NCBI GenBank assembly: GCA_963800065.1
Contig: CAWCZO010000008.1
Location: 248,001 to 312,000 of the forward strand
Reading direction: 5' to 3'
Source: CAWJFJ01 sp963800065
GTDB taxonomy: Bacteria; Actinomycetota; Acidimicrobiia; Acidimicrobiales; UBA8190
Length of the DNA stretch: 64,000 nt
Below, piece after piece: positions 33,767 through 42,572 of this stretch. The position numbers were made by a program, and so were the translations under genes. The notes below the pieces were generated by a model. The model had not been told where the DNA came from, ran no database searches, and worked only from the letters and a program-made list of their open reading frames with translations. The first letter of the stretch is position 1. Every line of letters begins with the position of its first letter.

Positions 33767-34402
33767 ATGGCAGTCCGTCTGGGCGATATCGCCCCCGACT
33801 TCACCGCCGAGACGACCGAGGGCACGATCAACTTCCACGAATGGCTGGGCAACTCGTGGGGGATCCTGTTCTCCCATCCGAAGGACTTCACCCCGGTGTG
33901 CACCACCGAGCTCGGTGCCTTCGCCAAGGCCAAGGGCGAGTTCGACAAGCGCAACACCAAGATCATCGGCCTCTCGGTCGACTCCGTGGAGTCGCACAAC
34001 GGGTGGAAGAAGGACATCGAGGAGACCCAGGGCAAGGCCCTCAACTTCCCCCTGATCGGCGACCCGGACAAGAAGGTGGCCGACCTCTACGACATGATCC
34101 ACCCGAACGCCAACGACACCCTGACGGTCCGCTCCCTCTTCATCATCGGACCCGACAAGAAGCTGAAGCTCTACATCACCTACCCGGCGTCCACCGGCCG
34201 CAACGTGGACGAGGTCCTCCGGGTCCTCGACTCGCTCCAGCTCACCGCCGACTACCAGGTGGCCACGCCGGTCAACTGGAAGGACGGAGAGGACGTCATC
34301 ATCGTCCCCGCCGTCTCCGACGAGGACGCCAAGGCCAAGTTCCCGAACGGATGGAAGGCCCTCAAGCCGTATCTCCGGGTGACCAAGCAACCCAACAAGT
34401 GA
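33767..34402 (+). CDS. 1-Cys peroxiredoxin (Prx6 type)
   Basis: The 211-residue protein has 'FSHPKDFTPVCTTELGAFA' with the peroxidatic Cys45 and Thr42, and the long C-terminal domain of the Prx6 group ('TPVNWKDGEDVIIVPAVSD'). No other cysteine is present in the protein, so it must be a 1-Cys enzyme recycled by an external thiol. It reduces peroxides in the cytoplasm. The start ATG has a strong AGGAGG site. Codon use is highly biased to C/G-ending codons, which suggests high expression. It is monocistronic, with a hairpin terminator after it. Confidence 0.95.
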   Translation: MAVRLGDIAPDFTAETTEGTINFHEWLGNSWGILFSHPKDFTPVCTTELGAFAKAKGEFDKRNTKIIGLSVDSVESHNGWKKDIEETQGKALNFPLIGDPDKKVADLYDMIHPNANDTLTVRSLFIIGPDKKLKLYITYPASTGRNVDEVLRVLDSLQLTADYQVATPVNWKDGEDVIIVPAVSDEDAKAKFPNGWKALKPYLRVTKQPNK

Positions 34403-34429
34403 TCTCTCTTCTGTCCCTTCAGGGACGCG

Positions 34430-34468
34430 ACGGCGCCACCCGCGGGTTCCCGACCCGGGTGGCGCCGT
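34430..34468 (+). terminator. Hairpin terminator after the peroxiredoxin gene
   Basis: A 12-base perfect inverted repeat (ACGGCGCCACCC and GGGTGGCGCCGT) encloses a 15-base loop, 27 bases after the stop. There is no clear T-run, as often in high-GC actinobacteria. Confidence 0.7.
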
Positions 34469-34482
34469 AGTCTCTGGCCTCG

Positions 34483-35286
34483 GTGGCTGATCCTTCCGCC
34501 GGGGACAGGGGACAGCGGGGTTCGTACGCCTTCGGTGACACGGCGGTGGCGTCGAGGCGGCTCGACGTGCTGGCCTCGGTCTTCGGTCCCACCAGCCGTT
34601 CCCTCCTGGCCGAGCTCCCGCCGGCGCGGCGGCGGGTGGTCCTCGACCTCGGCTGCGGGCCCGGACACACCTCGGCCATGCTCGCCGGTACCTTCTCCGG
34701 GGCCGAGGTCATCGGCATCGACTCCTCGGACGCCTTCGTCTCCGAGGCCACGGCGTCGGCCCCGCCGGGCTGCACGTTCCGGGTGGCCGATGTCACCGAG
34801 GTCCCTCTCCCCGGTGCGCCGGCCGACGTGATCTACGCGCGGTTCCTCGTCGTCCATCTCCCGGACCCCGAGACGGCGATGGACGCCTGGGCCGGCCAGC
34901 TGCGTCCGGGCGGGGTCCTGGTGGTGGAGGAGCCGGAACGCATCGACACCGACGACGCCGACTTCCGCCGCTACCTCGAGCTGGCCTCCGTGGTGGTGGC
35001 CGGGCGCGGCGGCGACCTCTACGCCGGTCGTCTCCTGGCTCACGCCGCCGCGCCGCCGGGCACGGTGCCGGTGGTCCGCCGACGCACCCCGCTCGACGTC
35101 CCCGCCGGCCGGGCGGCGACCATCTTCTCGCTCAACCTGACCACGTGGCGCGACGACCCGGCGGTGGCGGCGGTGGCCGGTCCCGACGAGACGGCCGACC
35201 TGGCCGACAGGCTGGAACGGCGCGTCGCCGACACCTCGACCGGCGTGATCCGGTGGTGGATGCGCCAGCTCGTCGTCCGGCGTTGA
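34483..35286 (+). CDS. SAM-dependent methyltransferase
   Basis: The 267-residue class I methyltransferase has motif I 'VVLDLGCGPGHTSAML' at about residues 50-65, 'VIGIDSSDAF', 'RVADVTEVPLPG', 'YARFLVVHLPDPE' and 'LRPGGVLVVEEPE'. The C-terminal cap (about 170-267) is larger than in the minimal fold and would bind the acceptor, which cannot be named. The GTG at 34483 lies nine bases after TAGTCT (34468-34473), which fits a near-leaderless transcript starting directly after the upstream terminator. The VOC gene follows 20 bases later with its own promoter. Confidence 0.86.
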   Translation: MADPSAGDRGQRGSYAFGDTAVASRRLDVLASVFGPTSRSLLAELPPARRRVVLDLGCGPGHTSAMLAGTFSGAEVIGIDSSDAFVSEATASAPPGCTFRVADVTEVPLPGAPADVIYARFLVVHLPDPETAMDAWAGQLRPGGVLVVEEPERIDTDDADFRRYLELASVVVAGRGGDLYAGRLLAHAAAPPGTVPVVRRRTPLDVPAGRAATIFSLNLTTWRDDPAVAAVAGPDETADLADRLERRVADTSTGVIRWWMRQLVVRR

Positions 35287-35294
35287 GCCGGTCA

Positions 35295-35300
35295 TAGGCT
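35295..35300 (+). promoter_or_regulatory. -10 element TAGGCT, leaderless start of the VOC gene
   Basis: TAGGCT, six bases, ATG 35307. Confidence 0.55.
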
Positions 35301-35306
35301 GCGGCC

Positions 35307-35690
35307 ATGCACCGGATCCTGATGCGCACGGTCGTCCTCGACTTCCCGACCGATGTCCATGACGCCGGGCGCGATTTCTGGCAGGTCGTCCTGTCGGCCG
35401 GTCTCCGTCGGGGTACCCGGCACCCCGAGTACCACGCTCTCGAGCACCCGGCCGCCCTCGGTCGGGTTCTGGTCCAGAACCTGAACGAGGGGGCCAGTCG
35501 TATCCACCTCGACGTGGAGTCCGACGACCCCGACGCCGAGGTCGGCCGCCTGGTGGCCGCCGGAGCGCAGATCGTCGAGCGGATCGACGACTGGACCGTG
35601 CTGCGCGATCCCGGGGGGCTCCTCTTCTGCGTGATCCCCGCCCATCCCGACGCCGGCTTCGCCGAGTTCGCCCGCACCGTCGGTCCCTGA
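35307..35690 (+). CDS. VOC-superfamily (glyoxalase-like) protein
   Basis: The 127-residue protein shows a beta-alpha-beta-beta-beta pair typical of the vicinal oxygen chelate fold: 'VVLDFPTDVHDAGRDFWQVVL' and later 'RIHLDVESDDPDAEVGRLVAAGA' with 'WTVLRDPGGLLFCVIP'. This is the single-domain Glyoxalase_6 type, common in actinobacteria and of unknown substrate. One metal-site His in 'RIHLDV' is visible. The ATG directly follows a -10 element (leaderless). Confidence 0.85.
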   Translation: MHRILMRTVVLDFPTDVHDAGRDFWQVVLSAGLRRGTRHPEYHALEHPAALGRVLVQNLNEGASRIHLDVESDDPDAEVGRLVAAGAQIVERIDDWTVLRDPGGLLFCVIPAHPDAGFAEFARTVGP

Positions 35691-35695
35691 GCGGT

Positions 35696-36700
35696 CTAAG
35701 AGAACGCCGACCCCGTCCGGACCACCTGGACCTGACCGACCCCGGCGTCGGCATCGAGGACCAGATGCGATGGCGAGCCGGCGCCGTGGGACTGCACCGT
35801 CTGCACCGTGCTGAGGCCACCGTCGTTCTGGCCGAACACCTCGACGTCACCGAGCCCGCTGTGGGCGACGACGCTGACCGTCGGCCCGGGGGGAACCTCC
35901 ACGATGAGGTGCCCGATGCCGACGCTGGCCGTGACATGGGTAATCCCCGGGCGGAAGGCGACGCCGCTCAGGTCCACGTTCAGGTTTCCCACCGCCAGGC
36001 GGTAGTCGGGCGCCAGCTGGCCGGCCGAGGTGGGACGGACCTGGGTGTCGCCGATGCCGCCGCGCAGGGGGACGCCGCTGGCCGCCTCGATCGAGAACAC
36101 GGTGGCCGCCGCCACCACGACCACGGCCGCCGTCGCCAGGACCAGGGTGACGAGCAACCAGCGCAGCCGGGAGCCCACCGCCCGGCTCCCGCCGCTGTTG
36201 GCCACCAGGCCGAGGGCGAGGACGAGGGCCACGGCGCCCAGGAGGAGGCCAACCCCGCCGTCGGGGTGGGGCCACCACGGTCCGCTCGAGAAGAGGTCGG
36301 AGAGGGCCACCACGCCGAGGACGATGCCCAGGACGATGACGGCCAGGCTGCGGCGGGGCGGGCGCCTCTCGGCCCACTGCTGGGCCAGCGGGTGCTCCTC
36401 GTCGTCGGCCGGGACGAGCAGCCAGGCCGCCACGTAGATCAGGGCCCCCGAGCCGGCCAGGACGGTCAACGCGGCGAAGGCCACCCGGACGATCACGACG
36501 TCGACGTCGAGGTACCGGGCCAGCCCGGCGGCGACGCCCCCGAGCATCCGGTGCTCCATGTCCCGGCGCAGCCGGTGGGGTGCCCCGCCGGCCCCCGGTG
36601 GCGCCGGCCCGGGACCGTCGGTCACCGCCACCGGATCGGGGATCCTCTCGTCGTCCGCGCCGCTCTCGTCGTGTCGCATGCCACCGTCGTCGGGTTCCAT
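35696..36700 (-). CDS. PspC-domain membrane protein with LiaF-like C-terminus
   Basis: From ATG 36700 the protein has 334 residues: an acidic N-terminus, a PspC domain ('RDMEHRMLGGVAAGLARYLDVD' then a membrane helix, about residues 45-115), three more hydrophobic segments and a C-terminal beta-rich domain ('YRLAVGNLNVDLSGVAF', 'VTASVGIGHLIVEVPPG', 'VVAHSGLGDVEVFG') like the DUF2154/LiaF C-terminal half. The divergent PspC-histidine kinase and the response regulator complete a LiaF-S-R-like envelope-stress set. An ATG at 36679 is an alternative start. It probably senses membrane damage and controls the kinase. Confidence 0.87.
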   Translation of the reverse strand: MEPDDGGMRHDESGADDERIPDPVAVTDGPGPAPPGAGGAPHRLRRDMEHRMLGGVAAGLARYLDVDVVIVRVAFAALTVLAGSGALIYVAAWLLVPADDEEHPLAQQWAERRPPRRSLAVIVLGIVLGVVALSDLFSSGPWWPHPDGGVGLLLGAVALVLALGLVANSGGSRAVGSRLRWLLVTLVLATAAVVVVAAATVFSIEAASGVPLRGGIGDTQVRPTSAGQLAPDYRLAVGNLNVDLSGVAFRPGITHVTASVGIGHLIVEVPPGPTVSVVAHSGLGDVEVFGQNDGGLSTVQTVQSHGAGSPSHLVLDADAGVGQVQVVRTGSAFS

Positions 36701-36793
36701 GCCACCATCTTCGGGGTCGGACCCCCGCTGCGGTATCCGGTATGACCCGGACGTCCACCCCGACTCCCGCTCTCGGCTCCGGGGTTCGACCCG

Positions 36794-38137
36794 GTGGTCG
36801 GGTCGGTCACGCCATGGGATCATCGATCCATCCCCGAAGATCCCTCCAGCGGCGGCTATCGGCATCCGCCCCACCACCTCGGCGCCCGGTGGCGGGTCCC
36901 GCGTCAGGACGGACCCCTGCACCGGAGCACGGCCGACGCCATGGTCGGCGGCGTGGCCGGGGGCCTGTCGGCCCGCCTCGGGATCGACGCCAACGCGCTG
37001 CGCCTTCTCTTCGCCGTCCTCGCCGTCGCCGACGGCTCGGGTTTCGCTCTCTACGTCCTGGCCTGGTTGGTCATGGCGCGCCAGGGCGAGGCTACGTCCA
37101 TCGCCCGGCGGGCCACCACCGACCGCGGGGCCATCGCCCTGGGCCTGGCCCTCGCCACCGTCCTCGGTTGTCTCCTCCTGGCCCTCGGGGCTCTCGGGTT
37201 GGGCTTCGCCGCCGGACTCATCTGGCCGGTGTCCTTCGGTGTCGCCGGCGTGGTGCTGGTGTGGCGCGACGCCAGCTCGGACGAGAGGGCCTTTCTCCGC
37301 GAGGTCGTCGAGCAGGCGCCGGTGCTCGGGATGCCCGACCGGCAGACGCGCCGGGTCCTCGTCGGTCGGATCGTGGTGGGAATCGTCCTGGTGGCGGCCG
37401 GGCTGGGGGGCCTGGTGGCCACCCGGCACCCGACCGGCGCCACCCTGGAGGGCGTGGCCTCCGCCGCCGTCGTCATCACCGGCTTCCTCATCGTCTTCGG
37501 TCCCTGGTGGCTGGCGCTGGCCCGTGACCTCGCCGTCGAACGCCGCCAGCGGGTTCGCACCGAGGAACGCGCCGACATGGCGGCGGCCATCCATGACTCG
37601 GTCCTCCAGACGTTGGCCCTGATCCAGCGGTCATCGGGTGATTCCCGCGAGGTGACGCGTCTGGCCCGGGTCCAGGAGCGCGAATTGAGGGCCTGGCTCT
37701 TCGAGGGGCGCCCTCCCGGATCGTTCGACGCGTCGGCGGTGACCACCCTCGCCCAGGGCGTCGCCGTCATCGCCAGCGACGTCGAGGAGAACCACGGCGT
37801 CGCCGTCGAGTCCGTCGTGGTCGGCGACTGCGCCCTGGGCGACGAGTTGCGGGTCCTCCTGGCGGCCGGACGCGAGGCGGCGGTCAACGCGGCGGTGTGG
37901 TCGGGGGCGACGACGGTGTCGGTGTACGTGGAGGTGGAGCCGACACGGGTGTCGATGTTCGTCCGCGACCGGGGGAAGGGTTTCGATCCGGAGGCCGTGG
38001 CCGACGACCGCCGCGGGATCTCGGAGTCGATCCGGGCCAGGATGGCCCGTCACGGAGGGACGGCGGACATCCGCAGCGTCTCCGGCGAGGGCACGGAGGT
38101 CGAGCTGGTCATGTCGAGGCCGGATACCCAGGCGTGA
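36794..38137 (+). CDS. PspC-domain sensor histidine kinase (LiaS/NarL-type)
   Basis: From GTG 36794 the protein has 447 residues. A PspC domain ('STADAMVGGVAGGLSARLGID') leads into membrane helices to about residue 250. A HisKA_3-type dimerisation segment follows with 'MAAAIHDSVLQTLALIQRSS' (phospho-His) and an HATPase_c domain ('REAAVNAAVWSGATTVSVYV', 'RDRGKGFDPEAV', 'GGTADIRSVSGEGTEVELVM'). It should phosphorylate the regulator with which it overlaps (GTGA). The start is uncertain: GATCAT at 36818-36823 lies six bases before an in-frame ATC at 36830, which may be the real, leaderless start. Confidence 0.88.
   Translation: MVGSVTPWDHRSIPEDPSSGGYRHPPHHLGARWRVPRQDGPLHRSTADAMVGGVAGGLSARLGIDANALRLLFAVLAVADGSGFALYVLAWLVMARQGEATSIARRATTDRGAIALGLALATVLGCLLLALGALGLGFAAGLIWPVSFGVAGVVLVWRDASSDERAFLREVVEQAPVLGMPDRQTRRVLVGRIVVGIVLVAAGLGGLVATRHPTGATLEGVASAAVVITGFLIVFGPWWLALARDLAVERRQRVRTEERADMAAAIHDSVLQTLALIQRSSGDSREVTRLARVQERELRAWLFEGRPPGSFDASAVTTLAQGVAVIASDVEENHGVAVESVVVGDCALGDELRVLLAAGREAAVNAAVWSGATTVSVYVEVEPTRVSMFVRDRGKGFDPEAVADDRRGISESIRARMARHGGTADIRSVSGEGTEVELVMSRPDTQA
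36818..36823 (+). promoter_or_regulatory. -10-like GATCAT before an in-frame ATC
   Basis: GATCAT, six bases, then ATC 36830 in the frame of the PspC-histidine kinase. It has the same geometry as the leaderless starts elsewhere in the window. Confidence 0.35.
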
Positions 38138-38799
38138 GCACCGGCCGCCCCCTGCGGGTCTTCCTGGTCGACGACCACCGCCTGTTCCGGGCCGGGGTCC
38201 GGGCCGAGCTCGGGCCCGAGGTCGAGGTGGTGGGGGAGGCCGACGAGGTGGCGGCGGCCGTGGATCTCATCGGTGAACGGCGGCCCGACGTCGTCCTGGT
38301 GGACGTGCACATGCCCGACGGCGGGGGACAGGCCGTCATCGCCGCCGTCGGCCCGGCCCATCCCGACGTCCGCTTCCTGGCCCTCTCGGTCTCCGACGCC
38401 GCCGAGGACGTCATCGGGGTGATCCGGGCCGGGGCCCGGGGCTACGTGACGAAGACCATCTCGGGCGCCGAACTCACCGACGCCATCGTCCGCGTGGCGG
38501 ACGGGGACGCCGTCTTCTCGCCGCGACTGGCCGGGTTCGTCCTCGACGCCTTCGCCGCCGACCCGGACGCCGCCGGGGGCGCCACCGTGACGTTCGACCC
38601 CGAGCTCGATCAGCTCACCCCACGCGAGCGAGAGGTCCTGCGACTCATCGCCCGCGGCTACGCCTACAAGGAGGTGGCGCGCGAACTGTCGATCTCGGTC
38701 AAGACGGTGGAGAGCCACGTGTCGGCCGTTCTGCGCAAGCTCCAGCTGTCGAGCCGGTACCAGCTCACCCGCTGGGCCTCCGAGCGGCGTCTGCTCTGA
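38134..38799 (+). CDS. NarL/LuxR-family response regulator
   Basis: The 221-residue protein has a receiver domain ('RVFLVDDHRLFRAGVRAEL', phospho-acceptor Asp57 in 'VVLVDVHMPDGGG', Lys in 'GYVTKTISGAEL') and a C-terminal LuxR helix-turn-helix ('LTPREREVLRLIARGYAYKE', 'VKTVESHVSAVLRKL'). It is the partner of the PspC kinase, whose stop codon overlaps its GTG start. Targets are probably envelope-stress genes, including the divergent PspC gene. A convergent terminator follows directly. Confidence 0.93.
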   Translation: MSTGRPLRVFLVDDHRLFRAGVRAELGPEVEVVGEADEVAAAVDLIGERRPDVVLVDVHMPDGGGQAVIAAVGPAHPDVRFLALSVSDAAEDVIGVIRAGARGYVTKTISGAELTDAIVRVADGDAVFSPRLAGFVLDAFAADPDAAGGATVTFDPELDQLTPREREVLRLIARGYAYKEVARELSISVKTVESHVSAVLRKLQLSSRYQLTRWASERRLL

Positions 38800-38829
38800 C
38801 GGCCATCAGCCGGACCCACCGGCCGTCAG
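38796..38829. terminator. Bidirectional hairpin between regulator and SDR genes
   Basis: CTGACGGCC (38796-38804) pairs perfectly with GGCCGTCAG (38821-38829). The stop codons of both convergent genes lie in the two arms. Confidence 0.65.
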
Positions 38830-39638
38830 CGGCGCTGGGCGGCCCCGAAGAAGCGGTCGAACAGGCCGTCCACCCCGGCGCCGTGCAGGGTCATCCCGCC
38901 GTCCACCACCAGCGTCTGGCCGGTGACGAAGCGGGCCAGGTCGGAGCAGAGGAACACCACCACGTCGGCCACGTCCTCCGGATCACCGACGCGGCCGATC
39001 GGCGTGGTCCGCCGGTAGCGCTCCACTTCGTCCGGGAGCCCGTCGAGCAGGGGCTTGGTCAGGTTGGTCCGGATCATCCCCGGGGCCACTGCGTTCACCC
39101 GGATGGCGGGGCCGTACTCGAGGGCGGCCGACGCCGTGAGGGCCATGACCCCGGCCTTGGCCGCCGAATACGGCGCCTCCCCGGCCGACGGACGGGTGGC
39201 ACTGATCGACGAGGTGTTGACCACGGCGCCACCGCCGTTGGCCAGGAGGTGGGGTACCGCGGCCCGCATCCCGTTGAAGACGCCGGTCAGGTTGAGCCGG
39301 ATCAGCCGGTCCCATTCCCCGGGGTCCCACCCGGCCAGCGGGGCCATGGTGCTGCCCCCGGCGTTGTTCATCAGCAGGGACACGCCCCCGAGTCGGTCGG
39401 CGGCCTCGTCCACGGCCGCCTTCATGGCGTCGGCGTCGGTGACGTCGACCTCGACGGCCACCCCGTCGACGTCGTCGGCCGTGGCCCGGGCCGAGGCGCC
39501 GTCGATGTCGAGGACGGCCACACGCGCCCCGTGGGCGGCGAATCGCCGGCAGACGGCGCGGCCGATACCCGAGCCACCGCCGGTGATCACGGCGCGATGA
39601 CCGGTGAGAAGCGCGGTCGGTGCCGGGGCGCCGGTCAC
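38826..39638 (-). CDS. SDR-family oxidoreductase
   Basis: The 270-residue protein has 'ITGGGSGIGRAVCRRFA' near residue 18, 'VLDID' after beta-2 (NAD preference), 'MNNAGG', 'VNTSSISA' and Y-x3-K in 'APYSAAKAG', ending 'RFVTGQTLVVDGGMTLHGAG'. It is a classical SDR, with the motif set of alcohol or 3-hydroxyacyl dehydrogenases. The GTG at 39638 overlaps the TGA of the acyl-CoA synthetase (GTGA), so the pair is coupled and may act on the same acyl-CoA pathway. Confidence 0.9.
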   Translation of the reverse strand: MTGAPAPTALLTGHRAVITGGGSGIGRAVCRRFAAHGARVAVLDIDGASARATADDVDGVAVEVDVTDADAMKAAVDEAADRLGGVSLLMNNAGGSTMAPLAGWDPGEWDRLIRLNLTGVFNGMRAAVPHLLANGGGAVVNTSSISATRPSAGEAPYSAAKAGVMALTASAALEYGPAIRVNAVAPGMIRTNLTKPLLDGLPDEVERYRRTTPIGRVGDPEDVADVVVFLCSDLARFVTGQTLVVDGGMTLHGAGVDGLFDRFFGAAQRR

Positions 39639-41422
39639 GGGATCACCGGCATCTCACCGACGAGCGAGATGCGCAGATCGCGTTTGAGCACCTTGCCCTG
39701 CGGGTTGCGGGGGAGGGGTTGCGACAGGAACCAGACGTGGGTGGGGACCATGAACGAGGCCAACCGCTCCCTGGCGAAGCGGGTCAGCTCCTCGGCCGTC
39801 ATCGTGGTCCCCGGGCGCAGCACCACCGCCGCACCGACCTCCTCGCCCAAGACGGGGTGGGGGACGCCGATCACGGCGCAGTCGGCCACCGACGGGTGCT
39901 CGAACAAGGCGGCCTCCACCTCGACCGAGGAGACGTTCTCACCACCGCGGATCACGAGGTCCTTGGCCCGGTCCACGATGTGGATGAACCCCTCCTCGTC
40001 GATGCGGGCGATGTCCCCGGAATGGAGCCATCCGGCGGTGAACGACGCCGCCGTGGCCTCGGGCTTGTTCCAGTAGCCACGCACGACGTTGGGGCCCTTG
40101 ATCCACAGCTCGCCCACGGCCTCGGGGCCGGTGGGGAGATCGGGCGTGGGTTCGGTACCTTCGAACCCCTCGGGGACGACGGCCACGTCGCACACCGGGA
40201 CGGCCGGGCCCACGCTGTCGGGCTTCCGGACGTAGTCGTCGCCCACGTTCATGGTGGTCACCGACGACGTCTCGGTGAGCCCGTAGCCGTTGGAAGGGGC
40301 GCCCACCGGGAAGTGCTCCTTGATCCGTCGTACCAGATCCGGGGGGGCGGGCGCCCCGCCGTAGGCGACGGAACGCACCGACGAGGTGTCGCGGGTGGCG
40401 AAGGCGGGGGAGTCGATGACCTGCATGGCCATGGCGGGAACCCCTCCGAAGGTGGTGATGCGTTCGCGCTCGATGAGCTCCAGGGCCCGCTCGGGGTTCC
40501 AGTGGTGCATCATCACCAGCTTGTTCCCGGCGGCGCTGTTGGCCACCAGGATGGAGTGGCATCCGGTGGCGTGGAAGAGAGGGACCGAGAGCAGATAGGC
40601 GTTGCGGTCGGCGTCGGCGCCGCCGCCGTCGCCGGGCCCGTTGGTTCCCCGCAACGACGCCCGGGCGTTCAAGAAGAAGAGGCTCATCAGGTTGGTGGCC
40701 ATGTTGCGATGGGTGCCGACCGCTCCCTTCGGTTTCCCCGTCGTCCCCGACGTGTAGAAGATGGTGGCGTCGTCGTCGGGTCCTATCCCCACATCGGGCA
40801 GGTTGATGTCCGTCGCCGGGGCGCCGGCGGGGTGCTCACCCACCAACTGGTCGAAGGCGATCACCGGTACCGGTGACGATGGGAGATCTCTGAGCGCCGT
40901 GCGGTCCTCGTTCGTGACCACCACCGCCCGTAGGTGGGGGAGTTCGCCGAAGTGGGGCTGCAAACGGGCCAGGCGCTCGCTGTCGACGAAGGCGACGGCC
41001 GTCTCCGAGTCGTGGAGCCCATACTGCAACTCGGGTCCGGTCCACCAGGCGTTCAGGGGGACGACGACGGCGCCGGCGGCGGCGGTGGCCCAGAAGGCCG
41101 AGACCCACTCGGGCAGATTGCGCATGACGATGGAGATCCGCTCACCCTCCTCGATACCGAAGCGCTCCTGCAGCGAGCGCGCCAGGGTGGCGGCGACGGC
41201 GAAATTCTCCTCGAAGGTCGTCCGCTCGTCCTCGTAGACCAGGTAGTCCTTGTCGCCGTGGCTGCGCGAGAGCTCGAGGATGGCCCGCAGACCGGGGGGT
41301 GCGTTCTTCCACACCCGGGTGACGACACCGCGGATCTCCACGTCCTGCATCTCGAACATCTGGCCGGTGGCGGTAAGGGCGCGGTTCGCCTCCTCGATCG
41401 ACATCGGCGCCGTTGTCGGCAT
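39635..41422 (-). CDS. Acyl-CoA synthetase (class I adenylate-forming, FadD-like)
   Basis: The 595-residue ANL-superfamily enzyme has the P-loop 'TIFYTSGTTGKPKGAVGTH', 'GYGLTETSS' (A5), 'GWLHSGDIARIDEEGF' (A7), 'DRAKDLVIRGGENVSSVEVE' (A8) and the catalytic Lys in 'RNPQGKVLKRDL' (A10). It activates a carboxylic acid to the acyl-AMP and then the CoA thioester. An N-terminal extension of about 60 residues precedes the usual domain. It is followed by a coupled SDR. The Gly/Asp-rich insert 'GPGDGGGADAD' is unusual. Chain length cannot be told. Confidence 0.94.
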   Translation of the reverse strand: MPTTAPMSIEEANRALTATGQMFEMQDVEIRGVVTRVWKNAPPGLRAILELSRSHGDKDYLVYEDERTTFEENFAVAATLARSLQERFGIEEGERISIVMRNLPEWVSAFWATAAAGAVVVPLNAWWTGPELQYGLHDSETAVAFVDSERLARLQPHFGELPHLRAVVVTNEDRTALRDLPSSPVPVIAFDQLVGEHPAGAPATDINLPDVGIGPDDDATIFYTSGTTGKPKGAVGTHRNMATNLMSLFFLNARASLRGTNGPGDGGGADADRNAYLLSVPLFHATGCHSILVANSAAGNKLVMMHHWNPERALELIERERITTFGGVPAMAMQVIDSPAFATRDTSSVRSVAYGGAPAPPDLVRRIKEHFPVGAPSNGYGLTETSSVTTMNVGDDYVRKPDSVGPAVPVCDVAVVPEGFEGTEPTPDLPTGPEAVGELWIKGPNVVRGYWNKPEATAASFTAGWLHSGDIARIDEEGFIHIVDRAKDLVIRGGENVSSVEVEAALFEHPSVADCAVIGVPHPVLGEEVGAAVVLRPGTTMTAEELTRFARERLASFMVPTHVWFLSQPLPRNPQGKVLKRDLRISLVGEMPVIP

Positions 41423-41480
41423 GACGAATAGTTCCTTTCCGGTTCCGGTTCGGGGGTTTCCGTGGCCGCTGTGAGCCCGA

Positions 41481-42533
41481 TCAGCTTCCCGAGCTCCGCG
41501 TGGCCGGGGGCCGCCGGCGTCGCCAGACGTCCGACACCGACAGGGGTGTCCACCCGGCGTCCTCGGGGTCGAGGGTCACACCGGGGGCGACGACGGCGTC
41601 GATCCGGTCGAGGGTGGCGTCGGACAGGGCCACGTCGACAGCGCCGAGCGCGTCGACCATCTGCTCCATGGTCCGCGGCCCGATGATGGCGGCGGTCACG
41701 GCCGGATGGGTCAGGACGAAGGACAGAGCGAGGTGGCTGAGGGGCACCCCGGCGTCCTCGGCGACGGGAACGAGGGCCTCGATGGCGTCGAGCTTGGCCA
41801 TGACCTGGGGACGCTCGGGGTCGTAACGCGACGGCATCCGACTGGCGCGTCCCCCTTCGGGCAGAGGGGCGTCCCGGCGGTAGCGGCCGGTGAGCCAGCC
41901 GCCGTTCAGGGGGCTCCAGACGATGGTGCCCATCCGGTAGCGCTGACAGGTCGGGAGCACCTCGGTCTCGATGCCACGGGCCAGGATCGAATAGGGAGGC
42001 TGCTCGCAGACGAAACGTTCACGGTGGCGGCGCTCGGCCACCCACTGGGCCTCGACGATCAGGTCGCCGGAGAAGGTGGAAGACCCGAGGGCCCGGACCT
42101 TGCCCTGGTGGACGAGGTCGGAGAGTGCCCCCAGGGTGTCGTCGATGTCGCACGTCGGATCGGGACGGTGGACCTGGTAGAGGTCGATCCAGTCCGTCTT
42201 CAGGCGGCGCAGGCTGGACTCGACCGCGCGGACGATCCACCGGCGCGAGTTACCGGCCATGTTGGCGTCGGCACCCATCGGAGCGTGGAACTTGGTGGCC
42301 AGCACCACGTTCTCCCGCCGGCCTCGGGTCAGAGCCTTGGCCACGATCTCCTCGGACTCGCCGGCGGAGTACACATCGGCCGTGTCGATGAAGTTGATAC
42401 CGGCATCGAGAGCGGCGTGGACGATACGGACGCAGTCGTCGTGATCACGGTTCCCCCAAGCGCCGAACATCATGGCCCCCAGGCACAGGGGGGAGACGTG
42501 CATTCCGGTGTGACCCAACGTTCGGAGTTTCAT
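41481..42533 (-). CDS. Aldo/keto reductase
   Basis: From ATG 42533 the protein has 350 residues and the AKR barrel: 'KLRTLGHTGMHVSPLCLGAM', catalytic Asp and Tyr in 'FIDTADVYSAGESEE', Lys in 'VVLATKFH' and His in 'YQVHRPDP', with NADP-binding 'AAIIGPRTMEQM' near the end. It belongs to the YajO/Tas-like group that reduces aldehydes and ketones. The start has AAAGGA six bases upstream. An in-frame ATG at 42590 lies in the tandem repeat upstream and is less likely. Confidence 0.92.
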   Translation of the reverse strand: MKLRTLGHTGMHVSPLCLGAMMFGAWGNRDHDDCVRIVHAALDAGINFIDTADVYSAGESEEIVAKALTRGRRENVVLATKFHAPMGADANMAGNSRRWIVRAVESSLRRLKTDWIDLYQVHRPDPTCDIDDTLGALSDLVHQGKVRALGSSTFSGDLIVEAQWVAERRHRERFVCEQPPYSILARGIETEVLPTCQRYRMGTIVWSPLNGGWLTGRYRRDAPLPEGGRASRMPSRYDPERPQVMAKLDAIEALVPVAEDAGVPLSHLALSFVLTHPAVTAAIIGPRTMEQMVDALGAVDVALSDATLDRIDAVVAPGVTLDPEDAGWTPLSVSDVWRRRRPPATRSSGS

Positions 42534-42572
42534 GGCCGTCCTTTGTTCATGGACCCGCTCGTGGACCTCGTC

